25,556 nt of DNA. It comes from an uncultured Eubacteriales bacterium. Lineage in GTDB: Bacteria > Bacillota > Clostridia > Christensenellales > CAG-138. This document shows, piece after piece, positions 1 through 6,749 of this stretch. The stretch's first letter is position 1. Each line of letters starts with the position of its first letter. The position numbers were made by a program, and so were the translations under genes. The stretch covers positions 1 through 25,556 of the forward strand of contig UQRU01000023.1 in the NCBI GenBank assembly GCA_900543475.1, written 5' to 3'. Below the pieces are notes generated by a model, which worked only from the letters and a program-made list of their open reading frames with translations, was not told the DNA's origin and searched no databases.

Positions 1-44
1 CCTTCATGCACATAACCGCAGATAGAGCACACAAACTTTTTCAT
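1..44 (-). CDS. Rubredoxin-like protein, N-terminal fragment cut by window edge
   Basis: Only the first ~15 codons lie in the window. Reading the minus strand from 44 gives MKKFVCSICGYVHEG, which contains the first CxxCGY iron-binding knuckle of rubredoxin-type domains. The family uses two such CxxC pairs to hold one iron for electron transfer, often in oxygen or peroxide defence in anaerobes. A second in-frame ATG lies at 50. The Shine-Dalgarno sequence GGGAGG is about 8 bases from the ATG at 44 and only about 2 from the one at 50, so 44 is preferred. A good promoter lies just upstream. The rest is outside the window, so I cannot tell a stand-alone rubredoxin from an N-terminal rubredoxin domain of a larger protein such as a reverse rubrerythrin. 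Confidence 0.6.
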   Translation of the reverse strand, partial: MKKFVCSICGYVHE

Positions 45-76
45 TTTCATTTCCTCCCTCGTTTTTCCTTGATCTA

Positions 77-105
77 ATAATAATACTTATTCTCGATTTT
101 GTAAA
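77..105 (-). promoter_or_regulatory. Sigma-A type promoter for the rubredoxin-like gene
   Basis: On the minus strand TTTACA (100-105) and TATTAT (77-82) are separated by exactly 17 bases, each matching consensus at 5 of 6 positions. Transcription would start near 70 and give a leader of about 25 bases before the ATG at 44. It is divergent from the XRE operon promoter. Confidence 0.65.
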
Positions 106-154
106 GCCCTTTTTTGCGCTTTTCAAATATTTTTTTGCGAAATGGAAAGCGTGC

Positions 155-183
155 TTGACATAACAATGAGCATATGCTATCCT
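155..183 (+). promoter_or_regulatory. Sigma-A type promoter for the XRE/membrane protein operon
   Basis: A perfect -35 TTGACA (155-160) is followed after 17 bases by TATCCT (178-183), a 4 of 6 match to the -10 consensus. Predicted transcription starts near 190, inside the left arm of the palindrome at 186-209. The TTG start at 224 lies about 34 bases downstream. Confidence 0.65.
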
Positions 184-185
184 TG

Positions 186-209
186 CGATGGAAAGTTTCC
201 TTTCCATCG
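186..209 (+). promoter_or_regulatory. Perfect 10-bp inverted repeat at the XRE transcription start; candidate operator
   Basis: CGATGGAAAG (186-195) and CTTTCCATCG (200-209) are exact reverse complements around a 4-base spacer. The repeat overlaps the predicted start of transcription and ends just before the ribosome site. The half-site ATGGAAAG recurs at 142-149, upstream of the -35. This arrangement suggests autorepression by the XRE protein. It could instead act as an RNA hairpin next to the Shine-Dalgarno. Confidence 0.5.
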
Positions 210-223
210 AGAGGAGGATGGGG

Positions 224-427
224 TTGAAGAACCGGTTAGAGCAGCTGCGGAAAAGCCGCGGCATCAAGCAGGAGGAGCTGGCAGAGGCCCTGGAAGTATC
301 CAGGCAAACCATTGGGTCGCTGGAAAATGGGCGGTACAATCCATCCATTCTGCTGGCATTCAAAATTGCCCGGTATTTCGGGATGCCAATCGAGGATATT
401 TTTATCTATGAGGAGGCGGAATCGTGA
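224..427 (+). CDS. XRE-family HTH transcriptional regulator (67 aa)
   Basis: A very small DNA-binding protein made almost entirely of one HTH_3/XRE domain. The recognition region reads QEELAEALEVSRQTIGSLENGRYNP (roughly residues 15-40 in part), and the C-terminal IEDIFIYEE tail is typical of minimal Firmicute repressors of this group. I choose TTG at 224 because GAGGAGG lies 6 bases upstream and relatives usually begin MKNRLEQLR. The ATGs at 188 and 218 are in frame, but 188 lies upstream of the ribosome site and 218 abuts it. The stop overlaps the GTG start of the next gene by 3 bases (GTGA), indicating translational coupling. It probably regulates its own operon through the palindrome at its transcription start. 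Target and signal are unknown. Confidence 0.85.
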   Translation: MKNRLEQLRKSRGIKQEELAEALEVSRQTIGSLENGRYNPSILLAFKIARYFGMPIEDIFIYEEAES

Positions 428-855
428 AACCTAGGAATTTGAATTGGCTGGCCCTTGGAACCGGCTTGCTTTTGCTTGCGGCCGGGCTGCTGGCGCTGAA
501 GTGGGCCCCCGCCCGCCAGGGGGCGCTGGTTGCGCTGCCCTATGTCTGCATCGGCCTTGGCTGCGGGGCCCTGGGGAGCGGCATCAGCGGCGTTGTAAAC
601 CGAAAGATCACGCGGGATAATCCTCAACTGCAAAAGCAGATTGCCATTGAACAAAACGACGAGCGCAACATCGCCCTTTCCAACCGGGCCAAGGCCAAGG
701 CCTTTGACGCCATGCTCTACATTTTTAGCGCCGCGTTGTTGGCCCTTTCCCTCATGAAGCTCCCCCTTATGGCCATCCTTATCCTGACGGGGGCATACCT
801 GGCGGTAATCGGCTACTTCATCTTTTACCTGAACAAATACCACAAGGAAATGTGA
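424..855 (+). CDS. Four-helix integral membrane protein paired with XRE regulator (143 aa)
   Basis: No enzymatic motif is visible. Hydrophobic segments at about 7-26, 35-57, 95-112 and 114-136 predict four membrane helices. A charged loop between helices 2 and 3 carries the pattern NDERN...NRAKAKAFDAM. Small membrane proteins with this DERN/KAKA-type loop are commonly encoded directly after minimal XRE regulators in Firmicutes, with unknown function. The GTG start overlaps the upstream stop codon, so translation is coupled and the pair is one operon. The role may be sensing or modulating the regulator at the membrane. That is inference from gene order only. Confidence 0.7.
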   Translation: MKPRNLNWLALGTGLLLLAAGLLALKWAPARQGALVALPYVCIGLGCGALGSGISGVVNRKITRDNPQLQKQIAIEQNDERNIALSNRAKAKAFDAMLYIFSAALLALSLMKLPLMAILILTGAYLAVIGYFIFYLNKYHKEM

Positions 856-952
856 TCCGGCAGGCGGCTTAGGGATATGGCCGAACCATTGTTTTCGCAA
901 TGTTCATTTGCGTCTTTGCTTGTATATGATCCCATACAAAAAGCGCGCCAAC

Positions 953-980
953 AAAAAGGCCGGCGGTGAAACCGCCGGCC
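953..980 (-). terminator. Rho-independent terminator of the nucleoside ABC operon
   Basis: GGCCGGCGGT (958-967) and ACCGCCGGCC (971-980) form a perfect 10-bp GC-rich stem with a 3-base loop. On the minus strand it is followed directly by five T residues (957-953). It lies about 55 bases beyond the stop codon of the BMP lipoprotein gene. On the plus strand the hairpin lacks a good T run, so it serves mainly the minus strand. Confidence 0.85.
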
Positions 981-1035
981 TTCTGTCCCGTTAGCCTTCC
1001 GGCCAACGGGCAGCTTGCTTTGGGATATGCGGGGC

Positions 1036-2136
1036 TTATTGCATGAAGGTGCCCTGGGTCATCTGGTCGATGTAGGCCAGATACTGCTCCTGGATCTCTG
1101 CAGGTACCAGGTCGCTCAGGGCGCCGGCGGACAGAACCCCGTTCTGCAGGGTGCCGTAAATGACTTCGCCGCCAAAGGTGCCGTTCTCCACAGCCTCCAT
1201 GCACAGGCCCACCAAAGAGGCGTTATCCGTGACCTGGCTGCAGATGATGCACTCGTTCTGGCCCAACAGGTCGGAGGGCTGGGCGATGTCATAGATCTTC
1301 ACGGAGCCGCTGGCCGCATTGGCCTCGTCAATGGCCTGGCGGGCGCCGGAGTCCACAGCGGAAGCATCGCCGAAGAATACGTCCGCACCCTGGTCGATCA
1401 TGGCCTTGGCAAATTCGATGCCCTTATCGGAGGCGGAGAAGTCGCCGGAGTATACGATATCCAGGGTGGAAACCGTCTTGCCAGCCTGCTCGCCCACATA
1501 GGCGGCGGCTTCAGAATAGCCGTTGTACTTGCCCACGGTGGTGTCCAGCTCCATGCCGCCGATGAAGGCGATGGTGCCGCTCTCGGTCATCAGGCCCGCC
1601 AGGGCGCCGGCGATCCAGCCTACCTGCTGGGCGTCGGGCAGCAAGGAAGTCACGTTGCCGTTGACGGCCTGCTCCGGAGTGCCGGTGCCGCCGTTAAGCA
1701 GGGCGAAGGCTACTTCCGGATACTCCTCGGCAGCCTGGAGCACCGCGTCGGTGTACTGGTTGCCCGGGGCGTAGATCAGATCGTAGCCCAGGTCGCAATA
1801 GGTGACGATGGTCTCATAGTAGGCAGATTGGGCGATCATGTCGGAGACCTCGGTGGTCCAGCCATATTGCGCAGCCGCATCCACCATGGCGTTGTAGCAG
1901 GACATGCCCCATCCGCCGTCGGAAATGCTGGAGTCGCAGATCATGGCTACCTTATACTCTTTTCCTTCTTCCGCGGGTTCGGCAGCGGATTCTTCGGCGG
2001 GTTCGGCAGCCTCTTCACCAGATGCTTCCGTTTGTGCGGCGGGTTCTTCGGCGACCGTTTCTTCGGCGCCGCTGCTGCATGCAGCCAGGGACAGGATCAT
2101 GACCAGGGATAGGAGTAGTGCCAACAGTTTTTTCAT
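1036..2136 (-). CDS. BMP/PnrA-family nucleoside-binding lipoprotein of ABC transporter (366 aa)
   Basis: The predicted extracellular ligand-binding lipoprotein of a BMP (basic membrane protein) type importer; characterised relatives bind purine nucleosides. The N-terminus is a lipoprotein signal peptide ending in LSLAAC, with Cys20 as the lipidation site. An acidic Ala/Glu/Pro linker follows to about residue 60. The mature domain starts KVAMICDSSISDGGWG, a typical BMP opening with the conserved aromatic Trp. The ATG at 2136 is chosen because GGAGG lies 8 bases upstream; the ATG at 2151 would put the ribosome site inside the gene. It is the last gene of the operon, with a terminator after it. 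An imperfect hairpin in the preceding gap (2197-2218) could help set its level relative to the permeases. Confidence 0.9.
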   Translation of the reverse strand: MKKLLALLLSLVMILSLAACSSGAEETVAEEPAAQTEASGEEAAEPAEESAAEPAEEGKEYKVAMICDSSISDGGWGMSCYNAMVDAAAQYGWTTEVSDMIAQSAYYETIVTYCDLGYDLIYAPGNQYTDAVLQAAEEYPEVAFALLNGGTGTPEQAVNGNVTSLLPDAQQVGWIAGALAGLMTESGTIAFIGGMELDTTVGKYNGYSEAAAYVGEQAGKTVSTLDIVYSGDFSASDKGIEFAKAMIDQGADVFFGDASAVDSGARQAIDEANAASGSVKIYDIAQPSDLLGQNECIICSQVTDNASLVGLCMEAVENGTFGGEVIYGTLQNGVLSAGALSDLVPAEIQEQYLAYIDQMTQGTFMQ

Positions 2137-2196
2137 CGTTTTTTCCTCCATTTCTTGTTATCCGTATTGGATGGTCCGTGGGTCACTTGTATCTCT

Positions 2197-2218
2197 AACA
2201 GCCGTTTGTACGGCGGTT
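2197..2218 (-). other. Imperfect stem-loop between permease and BMP lipoprotein genes
   Basis: AACAGCCGT (2197-2205) pairs with ACGGCGGTT (2210-2218) with one mismatch and a 4-base loop, just after the permease stop. No T run follows on the minus strand, so it is not a standard terminator. It may be an RNA processing or stability element. Confidence 0.4.
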
Positions 2219-2222
2219 ATTC

Positions 2223-3155
2223 TTAGCGTTCCTCTCGGAGATAGGGTTTCCCCGCGCCCTTGGGCCCGGCCTTCTTCATGCCGATCAGGGCCAACACCAC
2301 CACCGTGGCAATATAGGGGATCATCTGGAAAAACTGGTAGGGGACGCCGAAGCTCCCCACCTGGAGCCGGATCTGCAATGCATCGCAGAAGCCGAAGAAC
2401 AGGCATGCCAGCAACACCCCGCCGCCGGTCCACCGGCCAAAGATCACCGCCGCCAAGGCGATAAAGCCGCGGCCCGCCACGTTGCCGTCCACGTAGGTAT
2501 TGGAATAGCAGGTGGTCAGGAATGCCCCGCCCATGCCGGCCAACGCCCCGCAGATGATGCAAGCCAAATATTTCACCCCGATCACGTTGATGCCCAGGGT
2601 AGCCGCCGCCTTAGGATATTCCCCCACGGCCTTGTAGTTCAGGCCGGACTTGGTCTTATTGAAATAGATGGCGGTAAAAATGACCAGGGCATAGGCAAGG
2701 TATACCATAGGCGTCTGATCCAGCAGGAGTTTCACCAGGAAATTATCGGAGGTGATGCCCAGGGTCGTGGACAGGTTATTCATCAGGGTCACCTGGACCA
2801 AGGTACTGCCTGCGCCAAAGTAGACCCGGTAGATGAAGGCTGCCAGTGCGGGGGCGAAGATGTTGATGGCCATGCCGTAAACGATCTGCTCCGCGCACAG
2901 GGACACGGTGGCGTAGGCAAACACCATGTTCACCAAGATGCCCACCAACGCGCCTGCCAACACCCCCAGCATGGGGCTGCCGGTGATCAGGCTCACCATA
3001 AAGCCCACCAGGGAGCCAATGGCCGCCAGGCCTTCCAGGCCGATGTGTACCAAGCCCGCCCGCTGGGAATACAGCTCCGCTAGGGACAGGAAGATCAGGG
3101 GCGTGGCCATTCGGATGCTGGCCAGCAGCAGGTTCGAAATGAATTCCCAACTCAT
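2223..3155 (-). CDS. ABC transporter permease, NupQ/YufQ type (310 aa)
   Basis: The second membrane subunit of the nucleoside-type ABC importer, family BPD_transp_2. It is strongly hydrophobic throughout, with roughly eight to ten membrane segments. Near residues 30-45 is AGLVHIGLEGLAAIGS, the conserved GLEG loop of this family that helps contact the ATPase. The C-terminal basic tail (KKAGPKGAGKPYLREER) is cytoplasmic. The ATG overlaps the stop of the upstream permease by 4 bases (ATGA at 3152-3155), so the two permeases are translationally coupled and probably form a heterodimer. Length is normal. Substrate is inferred from the BMP partner and cannot be read from this sequence. Confidence 0.9.
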   Translation of the reverse strand: MSWEFISNLLLASIRMATPLIFLSLAELYSQRAGLVHIGLEGLAAIGSLVGFMVSLITGSPMLGVLAGALVGILVNMVFAYATVSLCAEQIVYGMAINIFAPALAAFIYRVYFGAGSTLVQVTLMNNLSTTLGITSDNFLVKLLLDQTPMVYLAYALVIFTAIYFNKTKSGLNYKAVGEYPKAAATLGINVIGVKYLACIICGALAGMGGAFLTTCYSNTYVDGNVAGRGFIALAAVIFGRWTGGGVLLACLFFGFCDALQIRLQVGSFGVPYQFFQMIPYIATVVVLALIGMKKAGPKGAGKPYLREER

Positions 3156-4213
3156 GACGCAATGGCCTCCTTTCCGCCGAAGAGGCGGTTGATCGCCGCC
3201 TTGAACTGAGGCAGCTTCACCATGGCCAGGCCTGCTACGGTAAACACGATGACCAGGGCCTGGATAATATCGGATACGCTGGTAGGCACCCCGGTGGCTG
3301 CCTGCATGGTGGTGGACCCCACCCGCAAGGCGGCAAAGAAGATGGCCACCAGAATGGTTGCCAGGGGATGCAGCTGGGCGATCAAGGCCATAGCCACCCC
3401 GTCGAAGCCATAGCCGGAAGCAAAGCCGTTGATCAGCCGGTACTGGGTGCCCAGCAGCTCTGCGCTGCCTCCCAGGCCTGCGATGACCCCCGACACCACG
3501 AAGCTAAAGAGGATATACTTTTTCACCGCAAAGCCGTTGAATTCCGCCGCGGTCATATTCAAGCCCACCGCCCGGAGCTGGAAGCCCTTGGAGGTGTAGA
3601 ACAGGAAGTAGTACACCAGTAGGCCCACCACAATGGCGATCACAAAGGCGGTGGTGGCCCTTAGGCCGAATAGGCGGCTGAGCTTGGTGGCGTCGGGTAC
3701 GGACATGGTCTGGGGTACGCTGCCCTCCCGGAGCCAGTTGGTGTACACCACCCCCATAAACAGGGTAGCCACATAGTTGAGCATGATGGAGATGATCATC
3801 TCGTTTTGGCCCCTGTAAACCTTCAAGACCCCGGGGATCAGCGCCCAAAGGCCGCCGGCCACTATGCCCGCCAGCAAGCACAGCACGATGGCAGGAAAGC
3901 CCTCGATGCCGCTTTGGGTGGCCACATAGCAGCAGGCCACGGACCCGACGATGAACTGTCCCTCGCCTCCCAGGTTGAATACCCCGCACCGGTAGGCGAA
4001 GCAGGCGCAAAGCCCGGTGAAGATCAAGGGCGTGGCCCGGGCCAAGGTGGTGCCCAGGTTACGCAGGTTACCAAAGGCGCCGGTCCATAGGGATTGGAGC
4101 GCCACCAAGGGGTTGGCCCCCAGGGCCGCCATCACCACGCAGCCGATGGCGAATGCCAGCAGCACGGAGACCACCGGCACCAGCACGCTGATGAGCTTAT
4201 TGCTGTCTTTCAT
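3152..4213 (-). CDS. ABC transporter permease, NupP/YufP type (353 aa)
   Basis: The first membrane subunit of the BMP-linked importer (BPD_transp_2 family). It starts with a membrane helix (LISVLVPVVSVLLAF) and carries CGVFNLGGEGQFIVG, the NxGxEGQ signature characteristic of this permease type in CUT2-like sugar and nucleoside transporters. Later hydrophobic segments continue to the C-terminus. The ATG at 4213 has GGAGGGAG about 9 bases upstream. The gene follows the ATPase stop codon by 16 bases and overlaps the next permease by 4, so the operon is tight. The length and order (ATPase, P, Q, lipoprotein) fit Bacillus NupOPQ-type systems, with the lipoprotein gene last. Confidence 0.9.
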   Translation of the reverse strand: MKDSNKLISVLVPVVSVLLAFAIGCVVMAALGANPLVALQSLWTGAFGNLRNLGTTLARATPLIFTGLCACFAYRCGVFNLGGEGQFIVGSVACCYVATQSGIEGFPAIVLCLLAGIVAGGLWALIPGVLKVYRGQNEMIISIMLNYVATLFMGVVYTNWLREGSVPQTMSVPDATKLSRLFGLRATTAFVIAIVVGLLVYYFLFYTSKGFQLRAVGLNMTAAEFNGFAVKKYILFSFVVSGVIAGLGGSAELLGTQYRLINGFASGYGFDGVAMALIAQLHPLATILVAIFFAALRVGSTTMQAATGVPTSVSDIIQALVIVFTVAGLAMVKLPQFKAAINRLFGGKEAIAS

Positions 4214-4229
4214 ATCTGTGTCTCCCTCC

Positions 4230-5738
4230 TTACTTGCCGGCCATGGCCAGGCTGATCTCTTGAATGGGCGGCTCCTTGCCGGAGAACACCCCCATCACCT
4301 GTCCTTCAAACATCACCACGATCCGGTCGGAAACCTCCAGGATCTCGTCAAAGTCTGCGGAGATCAGCAACACCCCGCAGCCTTTTTCCCGGGCTTGGAT
4401 CATGGTATCGTGGACAAACCGGGCCGCGCCGATATCCAGGCCCCGGGTAGGATGCACCGCCACCAACAGATCCGGCTGGCCCTCCAACTCCCGGGCTAAA
4501 ATCACCTTTTGCTGGTTGCCGCCGGAAAGGTTCCTAGCCTCCTGCTCCACAGAGGTACAGCGGATGTCGTATTTCTTTCGCATTTGCTCTGCGTAATCCC
4601 GAATGGCCCGTTTTTTCAGCCGGAAGCCCCGGGCGGAAGAGAATTGTGGGGTATCGGTCGACTTGAGGACGATGTTCTCCTGCACGGACATGTCGCCGAT
4701 CAGGCCCATTTTATTTCGATCTTCTGGAATATGGGAGACGCTCTCCAAAATAAAGCCATTGGGGGTAAACTGGGCCACCCGGGACCCTTTTAGATCCACC
4801 CGCCCTGCATCCGGGGTCAATACCCCGGTCACCACCTGGGCCAACTGGCTCTGGCCATTGCCATCCACCCCGGCGATGCCTACGATCTCCCCCCGGCCTA
4901 CGCTCAGGGATACCCCCGAAAGGCCGTTGTGTTTGGATTCCTTATGGTAATCCACCTTTTCCAGGGATACCACCGGCTCCCCGGGGGCGGTGATCTTTTC
5001 ATAATGGGAGGGGGTCAACTCCCGGCCGATCATCAGGTTGGCCAGTTCCTCGCCGGTGGTCTCCTCCCGGTTTACCGTTCGGACCGTTTGCCCTGCCCGC
5101 AGGATGGTGATCCGGTCGGAGATCCGCAACACTTCCCGCATCTTATGGCTGATGAAGATGATGCTTTTGCCCTCGCCGGTGAGCTTGCGCATGATGGCAA
5201 ACAAGCCTTCCACCTCTATGTCCGTCAAGGCGGCGGAGGGTTCGTCCAGGATCAACAGCTCCGCCCCATGATATAAGGCCTTGAGAATTTCTACGCGCTG
5301 CTGGGCGCCCACGGAAATTTCCGTAATGGGCTTATCCAGTTCCACATCCAACCCATACCGGGCGGATAGATCTTGGATCTCCTTTTTACGGGCTTCCCGG
5401 TCGATAAAGACCCCCTTGGTGTTCCGATCCCCCAGGATGATGTTTTCAAATACCGTCATGGCCTCCACCAGCATGAAGTGCTGATGCACCATGCCGATGC
5501 CCAGCTTCACGGCCTGGGCCGGGGAATCGATGCGCACCTTTTTCCCATCCAGGTAAATGGTGCCCTCCGTGGGCTGGTACAGCCCGATCAGGACGTTCAT
5601 CAGGGTGGATTTGCCAGCGCCGTTTTCCCCCAGCAGGGTGTGGACCTCTCCCCGCCGCACGGAAAAATCGATGTCCTTGTTGGCATAGAAGTCGCCAAAC
5701 CGTTTGCTGACATGCTCCATTCTCAGAAATTCATCCAA
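4230..5738 (-). CDS. ABC transporter ATP-binding protein, double-domain NupO/YufO type (502 aa)
   Basis: Two fused nucleotide-binding domains that power the nucleoside-type importer. Domain 1 has a good Walker A (GENGAGKS, 37-44), signature SVGAQQR (142-148) and Walker B LLILDEP (161-167). Domain 2 has a degenerate Walker A (GVDGNGQSQ, near 290-298, lysine absent), signature LSGGNQQK (404-411) and a changed Walker B, AVHPTRGLD. Such asymmetry is normal for this family, where one site is weak. I start at TTG 5738, with AAAGGAGGG 7 bases upstream; ATG at 5720 is a shorter alternative. The reading frame stays open to 6065, but that extension overlaps the response regulator gene out of frame and is rejected. 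The regulator stop is only 14 bases upstream, placing the transporter under the same transcript. Confidence 0.9.
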   Translation of the reverse strand: MDEFLRMEHVSKRFGDFYANKDIDFSVRRGEVHTLLGENGAGKSTLMNVLIGLYQPTEGTIYLDGKKVRIDSPAQAVKLGIGMVHQHFMLVEAMTVFENIILGDRNTKGVFIDREARKKEIQDLSARYGLDVELDKPITEISVGAQQRVEILKALYHGAELLILDEPSAALTDIEVEGLFAIMRKLTGEGKSIIFISHKMREVLRISDRITILRAGQTVRTVNREETTGEELANLMIGRELTPSHYEKITAPGEPVVSLEKVDYHKESKHNGLSGVSLSVGRGEIVGIAGVDGNGQSQLAQVVTGVLTPDAGRVDLKGSRVAQFTPNGFILESVSHIPEDRNKMGLIGDMSVQENIVLKSTDTPQFSSARGFRLKKRAIRDYAEQMRKKYDIRCTSVEQEARNLSGGNQQKVILARELEGQPDLLVAVHPTRGLDIGAARFVHDTMIQAREKGCGVLLISADFDEILEVSDRIVVMFEGQVMGVFSGKEPPIQEISLAMAGK

Positions 5739-5752
5739 CTTCCATCCCTCCT

Positions 5753-6580
5753 TTATTGGCTTTCGCCCCGCCGGGATAGGCGGGCGAGCATCAGCTGCTT
5801 TTTCTCCAACAGGGTATAGACCATGGGCTCCGCCCAGGAATACTGGCGCAGGAAGCTGCCCTGAAACTGGCAAATGGCGTCTGGATCTCCGTCTAGGAAC
5901 CGCTGATAATCCGAATCCACCAGCTCCAGCCGCAGCTGCAAGCTGCCCCGGGCCCGCAGGAGCAGCTCCTCGGCGGCGTAATCCCGCAGGGTATCCGTCA
6001 GCTCCTTGATGGTACGCCGGTAGCCGGTGCTGTCTGCGCCGGCGGTCTCTTCCCCCCACATGCATTCCACGATCTCATGGATGGAAGCCGGGCAACCCTG
6101 CCGGTATAGGCACAGGGCCATCAGCTCCTTGGCCTTGGCGGAACGGAACCGGACGGGTTCCCCGTCCACCAGCATATCAAAGGCCCCAAAGGTGCGGAAG
6201 AAAAACCGTTTGTTCTGCCGCCGGCGCAGGAGCTTAGCGCGCTCCATCACATCGGCGATGTCTTCCCGGTCAAAGGGCTTGAAAATCATATAATCCGCCT
6301 TCATGCGCAAGGCGTCTACAGCAAATTTGGGATGGGCTGTGGCGAATACGATGATGATATCCCGCCGGATCTGTCTAAGGCGCTGGGCCAGTTCCATGCC
6401 GTTCATGCCTGGCATATCAATATCCAACAGGGCGAAGTCAACCACATGGCCTGCCGCATAGGCGATGGCCTGGTCTGGATTTGTGAATTTTCCTACGATC
6501 TCGAAATCTGGCATATCCGCGCATTTGAGCTCAAACAGCTGTAGGTCCAACAGCATGTCATCCACCAAAATGGTCTTCAA
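5753..6580 (-). CDS. Response regulator: receiver plus SARP-like winged helix/BTAD output (275 aa)
   Basis: Residues 1-120 form a CheY-like receiver with the acidic pair Asp7/Asp8, probable phosphorylation site Asp53 (LLDIDMPGMNG), Thr81 and Lys101 (KPF). Residues ~125-205 resemble an OmpR/SARP winged-helix domain, and the helical end resembles part of a BTAD (bacterial transcriptional activator) domain. It is shorter than full SARP proteins, as expected for the COG3947-like receiver-SARP group. The start is TTG at 6580, giving MKTILVDD, with GAGAGG about 9 bases upstream; no ATG fits this N-terminus. It lies between its kinase and the transporter ATPase, so it very likely regulates this operon. 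A 25-base palindrome just upstream may be its own site. DNA targets are inferred. Confidence 0.87.
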   Translation of the reverse strand: MKTILVDDMLLDLQLFELKCADMPDFEIVGKFTNPDQAIAYAAGHVVDFALLDIDMPGMNGMELAQRLRQIRRDIIIVFATAHPKFAVDALRMKADYMIFKPFDREDIADVMERAKLLRRRQNKRFFFRTFGAFDMLVDGEPVRFRSAKAKELMALCLYRQGCPASIHEIVECMWGEETAGADSTGYRRTIKELTDTLRDYAAEELLLRARGSLQLRLELVDSDYQRFLDGDPDAICQFQGSFLRQYSWAEPMVYTLLEKKQLMLARLSRRGESQ

Positions 6581-6607
6581 GGCGCGTTACCTCTCTTTCA
6601 TATATAT

Positions 6608-6616
6608 AGTATAGCA
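6608..6616 (-). promoter_or_regulatory. Candidate extended -10 promoter for the response regulator/nucleoside ABC genes
   Basis: On the minus strand TGC-TATACT gives an extended -10 (TGn plus a 5 of 6 match, 6608-6613). No good -35 is present at the expected distance; that zone is filled by the palindrome 6620-6644. The layout suggests an activator-dependent or repressible internal promoter between the kinase and regulator genes. Confidence 0.45.
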
Positions 6617-6619
6617 ACA

Positions 6620-6644
6620 GAAGCGTACGGAAACCGTACGCTTC
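6620..6644. promoter_or_regulatory. Perfect 11-bp inverted repeat upstream of response regulator; candidate operator
   Basis: GAAGCGTACGG (6620-6630) and CCGTACGCTTC (6634-6644) are exact reverse complements around AAA. On the minus strand no T run follows, and the next gene starts 40 bases on, so a terminator role for the kinase gene is unlikely. On the plus strand a T7 run follows after 6 bases, but no plus-strand gene precedes it. A regulatory protein-binding site is the best reading. Confidence 0.5.
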
Positions 6645-6749
6645 GCCCTGGTTTTTTTGCAAAACCTTCCAACTTTTTCAGGAATATCCATGGCGCCCCC
6701 GGTTCTCTTAGGCAAGCCGGCCGCGCTGGGTTCCCGGGATGGGATAAGG

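Noticed and set aside
4..363. 119-residue minus-strand open frame across the XRE gene
   Set aside because: It is antisense to the XRE gene and out of frame with the rubredoxin-like start, which has the ribosome site and CxxCGY motif.
406..900. 164-residue minus-strand open frame opposite the small membrane protein
   Set aside because: No ribosome site or recognisable domain; the plus-strand pair is coupled and has a promoter.
1015..2112. 365-residue plus-strand open frame opposite the BMP lipoprotein gene
   Set aside because: Gly/Val/Leu/Ala-rich antisense shadow with no ribosome site or motif; the minus-strand lipoprotein is unambiguous.
5739..6065. Open N-terminal extension of the ABC ATPase frame to 6065
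   Set aside because: It overlaps the response regulator gene out of frame; the ribosome site AAAGGAGGG before TTG 5738 and the family N-terminus mark the real start.
6620..6657. Plus-strand terminator (palindrome plus T7)
   Set aside because: The T run is 6 bases away from the stem and no plus-strand gene precedes it.
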